Shown here: in pieces, positions 22,113 through 33,387 of the stretch | Position numbering within the stretch: the first letter of the stretch is position 1 | Layout: the number at the start of each line of letters is the position of its first letter | NCBI GenBank assembly: GCA_038373885.1 | Contig: JAWZYV010019913.1 | Span: forward strand, 484,001 to 548,000 | DNA: 64,000 nucleotides | DNA from: Cheiracanthium punctorium | Taxonomy: Eukaryota; Arthropoda; Arachnida; Araneae; Cheiracanthiidae | Reading direction: 5' to 3' | Notes under the pieces: generated by a model | What the model was told of the DNA's origin: nothing | The model's database searches: none | Seen by the model: the letters and a program-made list of their open reading frames with translations, nothing else | Translations under genes and position numbers: made by a program

Positions 22113-22428
22113 CAGGGACGGATCCAGAAATTACGCAAGGAGGGGGCGATTTTGTACCTGAAACAGGGGGTGGGGGGTGGAATTCGCAAAATCATTTTAT
22201 AATTAATTAATTAATTACACCAATTATGAAATTAATTTTATTATTGATAAAATCTGTGAGCTATGATTAAAAAGGACGGGGAGTAGTACCTGCCATACAC
22301 CCCTTAGAAAAAGGCTACTTAATTTTCATTATACTTTCATAATATATTTTAACAAATTACAACAGAGTTTTGGACTTCGCCCAGGAGGGATGATCGCCCC
22401 CACCGCCCTCCCCTTGGATCCGCGCCTG
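22113..22428. mobile_element. hAT-type MITE, 316 bp
   Basis: Ends CAGGGACGGATCCA and, inverted, CAGGCGCGGATCCA. Flanks GCGAAGAT (22105-22112) and GCGAAGAC (22429-22436) match at 7 of 8. The interior is AT-rich with GC-rich arms. Confidence 0.8.
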
Positions 22429-22777
22429 GCGAAGACCGGGCCATTTGCTAGTTCCTGATAAAAGTGTGCTCGGCGATTAATAAGACACTTCATTTGTACA
22501 TAAAAAAGTCTTTTTAAAATTTGCCTATTTAAATAATCGCTGTATTTAAATACATTTATATTAATAAATCTGACATTTATTTCAATTTTTTGTTTTGAAT
22601 CTTTATAATTATAAATATTCAATAGTTTTGTATCATAAATGTGCAAGGGATGGTATAAAAGATTGGTAATTAATTACATAACTAATTTAAAAAAGGAGAT
22701 TCAGAGTAATGTTTGGGGGGGGGGGGAACCTCCGACTTTTGCAGTAAGCCACTGGCTTTAGTTTAGAAAAAATAATA

Positions 22778-23310
22778 CAGGGTTATTTTGAATTCTCTCC
22801 GGGATTTCGAAGCGCTAAGTGACAAAACTAAGACTTATACAGCAAATCAGAAAGAACATTTGAAAGAATACAGAAACAATTCAAGTTTTATTTACATAGC
22901 TTACAGGTGTTCTATGTGTGAAACCTTGGTCACATTGAGAAGAATTTAGACTTGATATCTGCCACATCACGAATCGAGGACGGATTATAGGGGGGGGGGG
23001 CGCGGAGGGGCTACCGGCCCGATCGGAAAAAAATTTAATGTAAAAGATCTTATTTCACTTCCATAAAATGGATGTATATGTCAATCTTCTAACTAACCAC
23101 CCCCTACCCGACAAACTAACGGCCCTCCCCCCCCCTCCCCGACAAAATTCCATTAATCCGTCGCTGCCACGAACATTTCACATATTGGACTGTTGTGAAA
23201 TAAAACTTGTGACATTTCTTTCTCCAATAAAGTCAACTTTGTTGCTTTATTCTTTTTAGTTTTTTTATTATGGCTCTTCGAAACTCCGGAGGGAATTCTG
23301 AATAACCCTG
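22778..23310. mobile_element. TA-flanked MITE with CAGGGTTATT ends
   Basis: Ends CAGGGTTATTTTGAATTC and, inverted, CAGGGTTATTCAGAATTC, with TA on both outer sides (22776-22777, 23311-23312). TA duplication suggests a Tc1/mariner-type family. Its right part is the AATAAAGTCAACTTT repeat also seen at 350-790. It is split by the MITE at 22975-23166. Confidence 0.75.
22975..23166. mobile_element. hAT-type MITE nested in the CAGGGTTATT MITE
   Basis: Ends CGAGGACGGATTA and, inverted, CAGCGACGGATTA. Flanks TCACGAAT and CCACGAAC match at 6 of 8 with two transitions. A G11 tract lies at 22990-23000. Confidence 0.65.
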
Positions 23311-23594
23311 TATAATTTTGGCACTTAAATATAAGTAAACTAAGTATTGAGACTTAAACTTCTTTAACGTGTCCTTTTAAAATCTGTTCTATACATTTTG
23401 AAATAAACGGTAAACCTGTATCAGTATGGAGATTTCAGGAAAAATTCTTAAATTGAAAATTTTGTTAAAAGTGACACTCTTCTAAAAACTTTGGTGAGAA
23501 AAAAAGAGTTTATTAAGTATCATTTATTATAATTTATTACTTAGTTTATAAAAACGTGTAGAAGTACTGTACTATATGTTCTTATAAGGAATAA

Positions 23595-24000
23595 GACTTC
23601 GGGAGCTATGAACGAACAGAAAAATTCTTAGACAAATTTAAAAGGATTCCTTTTTAAAGGACTATTCTTGAAAAACGAGTCGTATTTCAGAGGAATTTTC
23701 CCATACGCTTTTGAGAATAAGAATTTTTTTTTTTTCCGAGTCCAAAAATTTCACAATCACAACTTGCATAGTTTATCAGAAAAATTTACTTATTTTAATA
23801 TTGGCGGTAATTGCGGAGAGGAGTCTTATGGAGTGGAATCTTCCTCTGTAACTTTTAGCATGATCTTTCGGAAGTTCCATACCGCGAAGGAATTTGGTTT
23901 ATTTATGATCTGAAAAATGTCTCTCATACCTCCGAATTAAAATCTTCTACCTTCACCTCTGTGCTTAGTTTCCAGTAAATGAATTCTTACTATTCTATAG
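23595..24000. repeat. Internal direct repeat, first copy
   Basis: TTTTAGCATGATCTTTCGG with a following TTTATTTATG-CTGAAAAAT block near 23853-23920 recurs at 24896-24960, where a MITE (24689-24873) separates it from its left flank. No protein is credible. Confidence 0.5.
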
Positions 24001-24004
24001 ACAC

Positions 24005-24110
24005 CATGGGCGCCGGCAACATAGGGCAAGGGGTAGCACTTGCCCCCCTCCCTGTATTTTTGTAGGCAGTGTTTTCCCTTGGCATGGGCAAATATTCTGG
24101 CGGCCTATTA
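24005..24110. mobile_element. Partial CATGGGCGCCGGCA-family MITE
   Basis: Starts CATGGGCGCCGGCAACATAG and shares GGCAGTGTTTTCC with the inner MITE at 4075-4228. The far end is degraded (ATATTCTGGCGGCC). Confidence 0.6.
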
Positions 24111-24289
24111 TTTTTTTAGAGGACAAAACATAAATGATAGACACATTTATGTTTTGTCCTCTAAAATATTAGAAAAATTCTATTTAAACATCCTGTGATC
24201 CGGTTGATTTACGCCCCCTCTTCTGCTTGCGCCCTTGACAAGGGCTATCCCCGCCACGACCCTGCTTAAAAAACGATTCTAGGAGCTGC

Positions 24290-24545
24290 GAACTCAGGAA
24301 TTTGAAGCATTCCTCAGTTATAATTCACAAGGGTGCAGAAAATGCTAAATAAAAATTTTTGTTAAAGCAGGGGCGTCAAATCTAACACATTTCCCTTTTG
24401 CCAAAAAACTTAACAAATCCCTTTTACAAAAAAACTTAAGGCTGAAGCTTTCCACAGCTGTAATTCACAAGGGGGTAGAAATGTCTAAATTAAACATTTT
24501 TGTTAAAGCAGGGCGTCAAAATTGGACACATTTGCTTTTTGCCAA
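24290..24545. repeat. Direct repeats around TAATTCACAAGGG
   Basis: Two units of about 140 bp share TAATTCACAAGGG, TAGAAA or CAGAAA, and TTTTTGTTAAAGCAGGG. A third, diverged copy lies at 25440-25545. Confidence 0.65.
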
Positions 24546-24688
24546 CACGATAAAAAACTGCAAAAATTTACTTTTTAATTTATTTTTCTGTTCTTGTGAA
24601 ATGACTTTGATGATTTCTTTGTCGCCCTCGCTCTAGAATATATTATGATTTGCCAGAGCGTTACTAAGGGAGTGAAATCCGAAATATA

Positions 24689-24873
24689 CCGTGTTTACTC
24701 GCGTAACAGTCGCACTTTTTTTTTTGCCAATTTTTCATTGTTAAAGTGTAGGTGCGACTATTATGAGGGGAAATTTTCTACATCATAATATTGTAATTTT
24801 AAAGCAATTTTTTTCTGCTTCAAAACTGGGGTGCGATTATATGAGAGGTTGACTATTACGCGAGTAAACGCAG
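24689..24873. mobile_element. TA-flanked MITE with TTTACTCGCGTAA ends
   Basis: Ends CCGTGTTTACTCGCGTAA and, inverted, CTGCGTTTACTCGCGTAA, TA on both outer sides. Both arms continue with AGTC, and GTGCGACTATTATGAG and GTGCGATTATATGAG repeat inside. Confidence 0.75.
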
Positions 24874-26309
24874 TACCTTCCTTTGAAACTTTTTTTTTAG
24901 CATGATCTTTTGAAATTTTATACTGTATAGAAATTTCGTTTATTTACGCTCTGAAAAATCTCTGTCTACTAGAGTGATATATATCTGTTTACTGTTTAAT
25001 TTGGAAACAGCAGTGTAGCGCGGTGTAACCTAGCAGAACCGTCCGAATTATGTCCCCCCCCCCTTCTGCAGATTCAACAACTTAATAATTCTTTAATTCC
25101 CGGAATCAGAGGCGGGAAGTGGCATTTCAGTTTTTCATTTGGGGATACGAGATTTGATGTTCTAAAATCCAGGATATGAAAAAAATAAAATGCTTGTTAA
25201 ATTTGGGGTGCGACTGCGTCCCCTATTTGCCGTCCTTGTCCGGAATCATTATAGTAATAACATCCCATTGTTTCCTCCCCCCTACAGATGTACTATTTTG
25301 GATAAAACGGAAAAAAAGAAACACTAATTAGAAAAAATATTTAAAACTCGTGATCCTTCTGATTTTGCGCCCCCTCTTCTGTTTGCACCCTAGGCGAAGA
25401 CCGTCCCCGCGGTAACCTTGCTACGGCCCTCATTGGAAAGTCGATTCTAACGGCTGAGAAAAACTTAGGAAGCAGAAATATCCCATAACTTTAATTCACC
25501 GGGGCACAGAATTGTCTAAAATTAATATTTTTGTTTAAGCAGGGGCTAACTTGATGAAAGAAACACTAGATTTTGTGTGGCTTTGTTCAAAATTAATTAT
25601 AGCTTGTCTGTTTTGGCGTATATTTTTTGCGGCATTTCTTTTAAGTATAACGGGAAGGAAGGTAACTTTAGAAACCATTTCTCCAAACATCCGGATAAGA
25701 TCTGCAGTAAGATGGCAGTGACAACTCAAAATAATTATCGGAGGTAATGAATCAACAGGTCCAAAGACCACCCCTTCCGAATATTCAGAGGATGTACGGA
25801 AGAAGGTAATTTAACATAGCCTGGAGGTGGAGCCCTGAACATTCAGTGGACATCTGGACGTTTCCCATGAATGAAAAACGAAGCGATCAAAGAACGCTTC
25901 CTGACAATACACACAGGAGACTTCAGGAGTGTCTAAAACTATTTGTGATAATAATACTGTTTAAAAGCTTGATGAGAGCAGTCAGTACGCCTATCTAAAA
26001 AAAAAGGAAAATGTTGGGAAATACGAAAAAAAAGTTAAATTTGGCGCCCCTCGATAGAAACTTAAGCGTAGGCAACTGCCTACGTCTCAAACCGGCCCTG
26101 CATGTGTGCTCAATCTCCTGCGCAAAATGTTTAATAATTAACACACTTAGCATAATTCATCTTCCTTGCTTCACTACAGTCCACAGAGAACTACTAAACA
26201 TTACAAAACCAGCTAGCCTTATAGAATTGGATGAATTAAAATTTGTACCCTCTGACCACAATACTCATTCTCAGCTAAAAAAATAAGAATGCTGCCAACA
26301 AAACATGGT

Positions 26310-26450
26310 GCTGAAATTGCCTCATCACAGGGAGACGCCCCTAATTTTTTAGTTTCATTATTGTCATATTAAAATGATATTAATTGACTATGTCATTTTA
26401 TCTCTTTCGTGTATTTCGCCTGGTAACCCTATGTTGAAATTTTTATGACT
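26310..26450 (-). repeat. Copia-flank repeat, inverted shorter copy
   Basis: Reverse complement of parts of 15815-16135: TTAGTTTCATTATTG, AATTGACTATGTCATTTTAT and TTTCGCCTGGTAACCC. About 210 bp present in the 16-kb copy are absent. Confidence 0.65.
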
Positions 26451-26466
26451 GTAACCTATCTAGAAA

Positions 26467-26650
26467 AATACATGTGACGCATATTCTACCGCTTACGAAA
26501 TATTGTAACAATAGATTAAAGCTGCTGTGAACTCATAGTATTTAAATATATGTAAAAAATACATGTGATGCGTATTCTACAGTTTACAAAATAGTGTAAC
26601 AATAGATTAAAGCTGTTGTGAACTAATCGTATTTAAATACATGTAATATT
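26467..26650. repeat. Tandem duplication of a 92-bp unit
   Basis: ATACATGTGACGCATATTCTA at 26467 recurs at 26559 as ATACATGTGATGCGTATTCTA. Both continue through GTAACAATAGATTAAAGCTG to GTATTTAAATA. Confidence 0.9.
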
Positions 26651-27287
26651 ATGTTGCATTTTTGGGACACAATTTTTGGCCGTCAACGAACGACGGCTGA
26701 ATAAAGTTCAAGTGTGCTCCCCCCCCCCCCCTTGCAGCTGTACATTGTCATAGAACCAGTTGAGTACCCTGAGAGCTATTTTTTCAATGACCAATTAGTA
26801 GGGCTTAGTTACTAACAAAGTACGAGCAGGAAAATCAGTTACAATTATTAATTGCCTAAAATCTGTAGCAAAATTAAATACACATTTGCTTACTATTGTA
26901 ATTGCACTCAAAAGTACAGGACAGGTTGAACACAAATTAGCAAATTCATTGACAGACGCAGATTCAGGGGACTTCAGCAGAAAAATTACATAAAGGTAAC
27001 ATTTTGCTTTATTGTACATTTTCCTTAGTTTAAATGAACTACATTTTAAAATTAGCTTTTCTCAAAACAAATTACAATACTTGCATAACATTTTGTTTAA
27101 TTAATACCTTTATTTAGGTCGTTTTTCTTTAAAATTCCACCCTGGACCCCCTCCAAAGAAGAAAAAAAGAAAATTTATGCACCACTGCTCACAGATATCC
27201 ATGGTGAGGAGATGGTACACTTTATGATAGAAATATACTTTAAGCATTTTTTTTCTACAAAAACTCACAGCAAAATATATAATTTTA
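26651..27287. other. Gene-free stretch
   Basis: No supported gene. A C13 tract lies at 26719-26731. Confidence 0.5.
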
Positions 27288-27850
27288 CTAGCTGACCCGG
27301 CAAACGTTGTTTTGCCATATAAATTATTCCTAGGATTATTTTAGTAGAAAGAAATGACTAACTTATTGTAAGTTTGTGAGGATGTGGTATATGATTGGAA
27401 GAGGCATGGAGCGCTGTGAACGATGCTGGAATATAAAAATAACATAATACCAAAACATATATTTTTAATTCATTGTAATTTATTCTTTAAATTTATATAT
27501 ATAGCTAATTACAATAATTTTACTAAAAAATAATATCAATACCTTAACGCAATAGAGTATACAATATTTTTTGTTATCCCATCTTTAGATAACACAAACA
27601 AACTGGATGCCCACTGTATGGTTTGCCCACTCGAGAGCATGCCACGTATAACTGTCCGTGTGAAAAACATGGAGTGCTCAAATCTAATTCACAAACAGAC
27701 ATAGTTTGGCCTTGAGACTTATTGATAGTCATTACATAAAAAATTTTGCCCCCCCCCCCCAAAAAATAAGGATGAAAATCTGAAACACTTTCAGATTTTA
27801 AATACACACTATAGTGCTATATATTAAAATCGTATCATAATTTATGCATC
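27288..27850 (-). mobile_element. Helitron 3' end
   Basis: On the minus strand the element ends GGCAAA-ACAAC-GTTTGCC (a short hairpin), then GGGTCAG and CTAG at 27291-27288, followed by T. A hairpin about 10 bases before CTRR and insertion next to T are Helitron 3' hallmarks. Upstream lies a helicase fragment. The 5' end is not found. Confidence 0.75.
27574..27807 (-). pseudogene. Helitron Pif1-like helicase C-terminus
   Basis: The frame carries [14 protein letters not shown] and [14 protein letters not shown], the last two conserved motifs of the Pif1-like helicase domain in Helitron RepHel proteins. The upstream part is cut off at a C11 tract and replaced by unrelated repeat sequence ([10 protein letters not shown], shared with 37170). 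Rep endonuclease and helicase Walker motifs are missing, so it is a fragment. Confidence 0.85.
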
Positions 27851-28030
27851 GTCCTTATTCCATTAAGTTGGAAAGTGTTATCATTATTCATGACTGTGCT
27901 GTATTTTTCTTCCTTATTTTATAAAACCCATCTTTGGAATCGAAATCTATCTTAAAATCGCCTACTAAAACTATTTTACAATCTTCGCCAAGTATATCAC
28001 AACTATACTTCACCGTTTTATATATTGTTT

Positions 28031-28580
28031 CCTACTTTAACGCCTCGACTCTCGCCAAGGAGGCGATGATTAAACATATGCAGTTACCAAGACGATTTTT
28101 TGCATTTATGTAGAAATCGTAATTTAGAATTAAAATGGCGATTTGGAACAACATGTAAGTACAGCATGCCGTTACATTTTTATTTATTTTGGATTACCAA
28201 TTAATGTAGTTTTAATAATTAAATGTCTTCAAATTCCATAACTGGCGCGTTTATCGTTAGTTTGTTTATTTTAGTTATCACCTAGTTCTTTTGGGTGCGT
28301 TAAAACGGTACTTACGTATTATCCCGGCAGTCACTTCTGCCAAACTACTTTTTCATAGATTTTAAATACGTTGCCAATCAACAATTTCATCTGCCAAACA
28401 ATCAACAATTTCATCTGCCTGGCATTTATCTTGGTGAAAAATTGCTTGTCTTGGCAGACCGCCGGGATAATACGTAAGTACCGTTGAAACTTGTGCATAA
28501 CTCCCAGAGACCCATGACGGCAAAGCTCGCCAAAGTACGGGGATTTATTAGGTTGGCGAGAGTGGGGGCATTAAAATAGG
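28031..28580. mobile_element. Outer inverted-repeat element
   Basis: CCTACTTTAACGCC-TCGACTCTCGCCAA on the left pairs with the inverse of TTGGCGAGAGTGGGGGC-ATTAAAATAGG on the right. No target duplication could be assigned. It hosts the MITE at 28307-28482. Confidence 0.6.
28307..28482. mobile_element. MITE with perfect 22-bp inverted ends and 8-bp TSD
   Basis: Ends start GGTACTTACGTATTATCCCG and are perfectly complementary over 22 bp. Flanks GTTAAAAC (28299-28306) and GTTGAAAC (28483-28490) match at 7 of 8. The terminal sequence differs from the CAGGG-type ends elsewhere, so it is a distinct family. Confidence 0.8.
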
Positions 28581-29115
28581 ACTCAACTCTTTCTTGTACC
28601 TAAAACACATCTTTGGAATCAAAATCTATCTTAAAATCGCCTACTGAAACTGTTTTACAATCTTTGCCAGGCATATTCCAACTATACCGCAAAGACATTT
28701 TAAATGCTGTTTGGAATGGGCATCATAATCCACGAGTGTACCGTGTTTTCCTTTCTTGTTTCACAGAGCACTTCTTCGGAATAGAAATCTATATTAAAAT
28801 CGCCTAATAAAACTGTTTTACAATATACGCCAGGCGTTTTCTAACTATACGCGAAATATATTTATAATAAATTGTCACGTTTTGGCACCACATTTAGCGA
28901 TCAATTATCAAAAATTGCAAACCTTGTGCGACTTTCAACATTTTATTAAAGCCCCCCTCCTCTCCACATTATCTGGCAAACACATTTGAAAAGTGGCGCG
29001 ACACGATAATGTCTACACAGAAATCCTGATTGAAATTAATACTACTCTGGGCCTAAACATTTTGGGGTGGACCGCCCTTATGACTTAGGGATATGAGACA
29101 TAGTTAAAAACCTAT

Positions 29116-29885
29116 CAGGGTGTCTACCATATAAAGTAAGCTTGATTTCTTGACCTTTTCTTGGCCATAACAAATACGAAACACTAATATCAAAAATACA
29201 TTCTTGCCAGGGATGCAGAATATGTACGATCCGGCAATCTAGGATAGGGGGAAATTTTGCAGAAAATATACAACTCATTTCGATTTTAACAATGAATTAC
29301 AAAATTCTTTGTGTTATTCTTTTCCATTCCTATTTTTAAAGCGATTTTTTTTCAACTTTTTCACTGATCAGCAGTTTGCTTTCTCTTAACTTGGACCAAT
29401 TGCTATTTAGTAAACATGTATGTAGCTTGTACATTGCAAATATTTTTACACTTATGGTAATACAGAACTTATGCAAGTCAATTAACATAAAATTTTGGGG
29501 AAATTTGCATATGGATTGAGGGAAATGTTGAGAGTAAAGACAGTTTCTGCACCCCTGCATCATACTTGTAGAATGAAGAAAAATTATACTTTTAAATTTA
29601 ACACTATTAATATACAGGGTGATCAGTGAATAAGCCCTGATTTCAAAATTAAATATCTCTACAACAAAGATTGATAGAATTATGAGGTAAACTGTACGTT
29701 TATTAGCAAAACTGTAAAAATGGTGCACAAAAGTTTAGAAAATTTAGTTACGAAAATCGTCAACTAAGAATTTGAATGAAATGGAAAAAGGGAGTTGAGT
29801 TGCTAATCGTGACCTAGTGCTTCATTTCTTGACCTTTTTTCCAATTCTTGACTTTAGTGACCTTTCCATGATGGTAGACACCCTG
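29116..29885. mobile_element. Element with CAGGGTGTCTACCAT ends and 5-bp TSD
   Basis: Perfect 15-bp inverted ends. CCTAT precedes (29111-29115) and follows (29886-29890), a 5-bp duplication unlike hAT (8), mariner (TA) or piggyBac (TTAA). Both arms continue with TTGACC/GGTCAA blocks. No transposase frame. Confidence 0.75.
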
Positions 29886-29937
29886 CCTATTCTCAGACCT
29901 AACAAATATACATAGAAAATTTCATTAAAATTGGTAG

Positions 29938-29999
29938 AGTGGTTTCGGAGGAGTTAGGTGACTAACACTATGACAGGAGAATTTTATATATTAGATTTT
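29938..29999 (+). repeat. Retroelement or Helitron-like tail motif
   Basis: ATTTCATTAAAATTGGTAGAGTGG followed by AGGAGTTAGGTGACTAACAC and TATATATTAGAT is a tail pattern seen on several arthropod repeat families. The rest of the element is not identifiable. Confidence 0.35.
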
Positions 30000-30376
30000 C
30001 AATACAGAGTTTAAAGTTATATATTTCATTAAGGTTATCCTTCTATATTCACTTTCTGAATTAACAGGACACTGCAAATCGCATCCTGTTCTATAAAAAG
30101 TAATAAAAAAATATTTCAATTTTAATGGACATTGAGCAGTGATTTGGGAAAAATTTGTCACTGGGTTAAAGAGACCAACCATTCGGTATTATACACACAT
30201 ATTTAAATGCAATTCTGTATTCTCATCCCTGTGATCACCTACTGAAGACAGCTGTTCTGGGTTAAAAATCACAATGTTTAGGGGCACACATTTCTTTTAG
30301 ATTTGCAAATAGCAAATATTAAAGATGTGCTAATAAATATGTATGTGATTTGCAATGCCAGAATCTACTGAGTATA

Positions 30377-31060
30377 CAGGGTGTCGCAAAAAGAAGGTAA
30401 CGGACTTTAATTTGGAGACATGTGGGCAGAGTAAATTGAAAAAATATTCTAAATAAGGCTGGAAATACGGTTCTGTTAAGAAAAAATTCCTAAAGGTTAC
30501 ATTTTTTTAATTTGTACATGTCCCCCGTACAAAACAATTCCCAAATAGTAAAGTGTGCCCCCGTGCACTCATGAAGTGATATACAAAATTTGAGAATTAC
30601 CTTAAAAAGGTGGAGATACGAAGATAAAAGTAAAGCTGACTTAAACCACTTTTCTGTGGCTCTTGAAGGGCTAGTGAAAAAAATCATGCCGAATGATTGC
30701 ATCCAAGGGTCTACAGAAATTACGAATGAAAATCTTTTTTCCACTCTGGCAATAAACATTTATATTCAAAATCATGTTTAGTCCTCGATCATCTTTCTTC
30801 AAGATATCTCTAATGTTGTATGATGAAAGGCTCAAATTTGGTACAACATCTCATTTAGTGTATGGGGCACATTTTAGTAATTGGGAATGTTTTTGTATGG
30901 GGGTCATATACAAATTTAGAAAGTGCAAATTTCTGTACATGAACAAGAGGAATATTTTCTTAACGGAGCCTTATTTCCGACCTTATTTTGAACATTAAAA
31001 AAAAAAAATTAATGTTGCCTTTAAAAGTTTGTTTTAATACTCACATTTTCCATATTTAAA
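30377..31060. mobile_element. Foldback element (copy B)
   Basis: TA precedes CAGGGTGTCGCAAAAAG at 30377. The left half (AATTTGTACATGTCCCCCGTAC, CCCAAATAGTAAAGTGTGCCCC, ATACAAAATTTGAG) is complementary to the right half around 30835-30930. The right terminus is worn away. Copies also lie at 16295-16617 and 39661-41296. Confidence 0.65.
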
Positions 31061-33387
31061 TGTAAATTCTAGCTTTATGAAATTATTACTGGATTAGGAC
31101 TAGGTGCTAGTAGTCAGGGCAACAAATATGACATGCACAAAAAAAAAAAAAAAAAAAAAGTGCCAATATATATCATGTTCTTTAATAATTAGTTTCTTGC
31201 ATTTTTCTAACAAATTGAAAAGTGCATGTTTTGTATTTAGAACCTCGAAATATAGCAATACCCTGAAAATTCACATACAAAAATGCTCCTTTCTTTTCTT
31301 TAAAACTAGAAAGAGACTAATAGGAAAAAGTATCTTGACATCAAATTTAACTTCAAGATTACCTAAGAATAATAATACTTAAAAAAAAAGATTACTAGGA
31401 ACTTCACAGTTAAGCATCTATTTTCTAGCGTTAAATTGACATTCAACTATGGACAATTCTCAGCTAATTTTCTTACATTAATATTGAGTAAAGCTATGAG
31501 ATGAGAAATCAACAATTTTCTGATAATTCATTAGCATTTTAACCCGTAATTGGAGAAATGAATTTCCTAACACGGAAACAGTCAAAACAACTCCATCGTT
31601 ACTTTTCTTTATTAAACAGCATTGAAATTTATTTTCGAAACTCAATATATTCTGGAAATCATGTAAATACCACATACTTGAAGGTACTGATGAGATGATT
31701 GTATGCAAAGACAAAAGAACATATGATAATCAGAGTCAATGAACAATGTGGAGTCATTTTGACTCCAATCTCCAGTTACAGGTTAAAATATTTGCTCTAA
31801 GAAAGACCAATTAAAAGCCTTTTAATTGAAACATTTAAAATTCATTAGTTCATGATGAAATATTAATGCCAAAGTTTATGCACCATGAATACAATCAGGA
31901 AATATTTCAGATTTGTAAGTCTGAGTCTCATGACTGACAGCTAATTTTAAATTACTTCAGAGGAATTTGCAATAATCCTACCCCACCCAACAAAGATATA
32001 TTTCTTTTACTCTCAACATTAAAACTAGGTTGAAATGCAATTATAAATTTATATTTATTTATACGAGTTCTTAAAAATCTGAGCTGAAATAAAAAGTCAA
32101 AAGACTAGTGTTAGGTATTTTATAAATTTTATTTTGAAATACAACAACAAAAAAAAATCTGATGTACATGAAATATATGTAACCAAGATAATGGTACAAT
32201 AACACATTTTTACAGCTTTAAATACTTCAAAAAAGGTCATACCGGTCAAGTTATGGAGAATGTTTACATATTAAAACTGAGATAATGATTATGAAAGATA
32301 TAAATTATACATTTCCCTTTATATTAGTACAGAAGTTTAATTCAATAAAGTAGTAGAAGTATAGAGATTAAAATAAAAGAATTTAGTAACATAAGTTAAA
32401 CTTTTTAAAATGATATTTTTTTCCCCCACTAATCAATGAAGTTAAAGGAAAAATAAATAACATTGAAAACTCTAAATGACTCAAAATGTATTGATATGAT
32501 TGATAAAAGAATAAAACGTTTAAAAAACTAGATTGGTGAAGCCAAAAAGACACCTAAGAAATTTATAAACTATCAGAAAAACACATCCAAAACTTAGAAA
32601 ACTAATAATCAAGCAAAACCTTGATTTATAATATAATGCCCTGCAGTTACATAAAGCAACTTAACCAACTATGACATGAATTGAAGCAAGTATTTAAGCA
32701 GATAACACAAAATATATCAAAATAAATAACTACTTTACACATATTTCTGAAAAGTCAGGAATGTCGAAGTTTTACATCAATGAAGACTAGGAACTGAATT
32801 TTGAAATTGCCTGAATACCTTGATCGGATCAAAAGTTTTAGTAATTACTAGCTCTGATCGAATCACTGCATTTTTTAAATTAAAAACTTTTCAAAAACAT
32901 TTAATAAAGTAGCAAAACAAATAATTTATCATCAAGAGGAAGAACTTGAGAAAGTCCAGCAAAAGTAACTTAGTTTTGTCATTCCTTTCTTAGTTGAGAA
33001 AATTTCATAACACCTATACTATTTTAATTTAAAAATAAAAACTATAACATTACACCGGAATAATATTCACTGGTTAAAAACACTTTAGTTGGAATTGCTA
33101 ATAAGTTATTTCAGTCACTAAAAAGCTTGCTTCAAAAGTTTTTAAACTAGTATGTTTACTGTGCAGTTTAGAACTATCAATGAGTTCCAGGGTTAATGAC
33201 TTGATCATATGAAGAAGTAATGGGGATTATTATAGTTTTAACTTGAATCTGATTATTATATAACAGATAGTTCAACATATCTGAAGCTTACCATTCAGCA
33301 GACGAAACGAGCTGAGTAGCGTTCTTCCAACGGCAAATGAGAATTTTTTTTTTTTTAATTTTACAAAAATTTACACAAAGCTATAGG
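31061..33387. other. AT-rich, largely repeat-free DNA; probable 3' UTR and intergenic DNA of the MID1IP1-like gene
   Basis: No coding sequence is supported. Unlike most of the window it lacks G tracts, TIRs and SINE heads, apart from an A20 tract near 31139-31158. On the minus strand AATAAA signals at 32133-32128 and 32059-32054 would give a 3' UTR of about 1.25-1.35 kb if the transcript reads through. Transcript ends cannot be proved here. Confidence 0.4.

Larger units (their letters stand above)
21113..26100. mobile_element. 5-kb hAT-type unit with perfect 8-bp TSD and no visible transposase
   Basis: CAGGGCCGGTTT begins at 21113 and its exact inverse ends at 26100. The flanks are CATGTGTG at 21105-21112 and CATGTGTG at 26101-26108, identical over 8 bp. 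At least four younger MITEs (22113, 22778, 22975, 24689) and one partial one (24005) sit inside, along with direct repeats at 24290-24545 and 25440-25545. Subtracting the MITEs leaves about 3.9 kb. No frame longer than about 105 codons and no hAT domain was recognised. Confidence 0.7.
27905..28865. repeat. Three dispersed copies of a TTGGAATCGAAATCTAT unit
   Basis: Copies at 27925-28030, 28600-28700 and 28770-28865 share TTGGAATC(A/G)AAATCTAT, TTAAAATCGCCTA and ACTGTTTTACAAT. A pair of nested inverted-repeat elements (28031-28580) lies between the first and second copies. Confidence 0.75.

Noticed and set aside
28031..28580. 8-bp target duplication for the outer inverted-repeat element
   Set aside because: The sequence bordering the arms (CCTA...TAGG) is inverted, not direct, so no duplication could be assigned.
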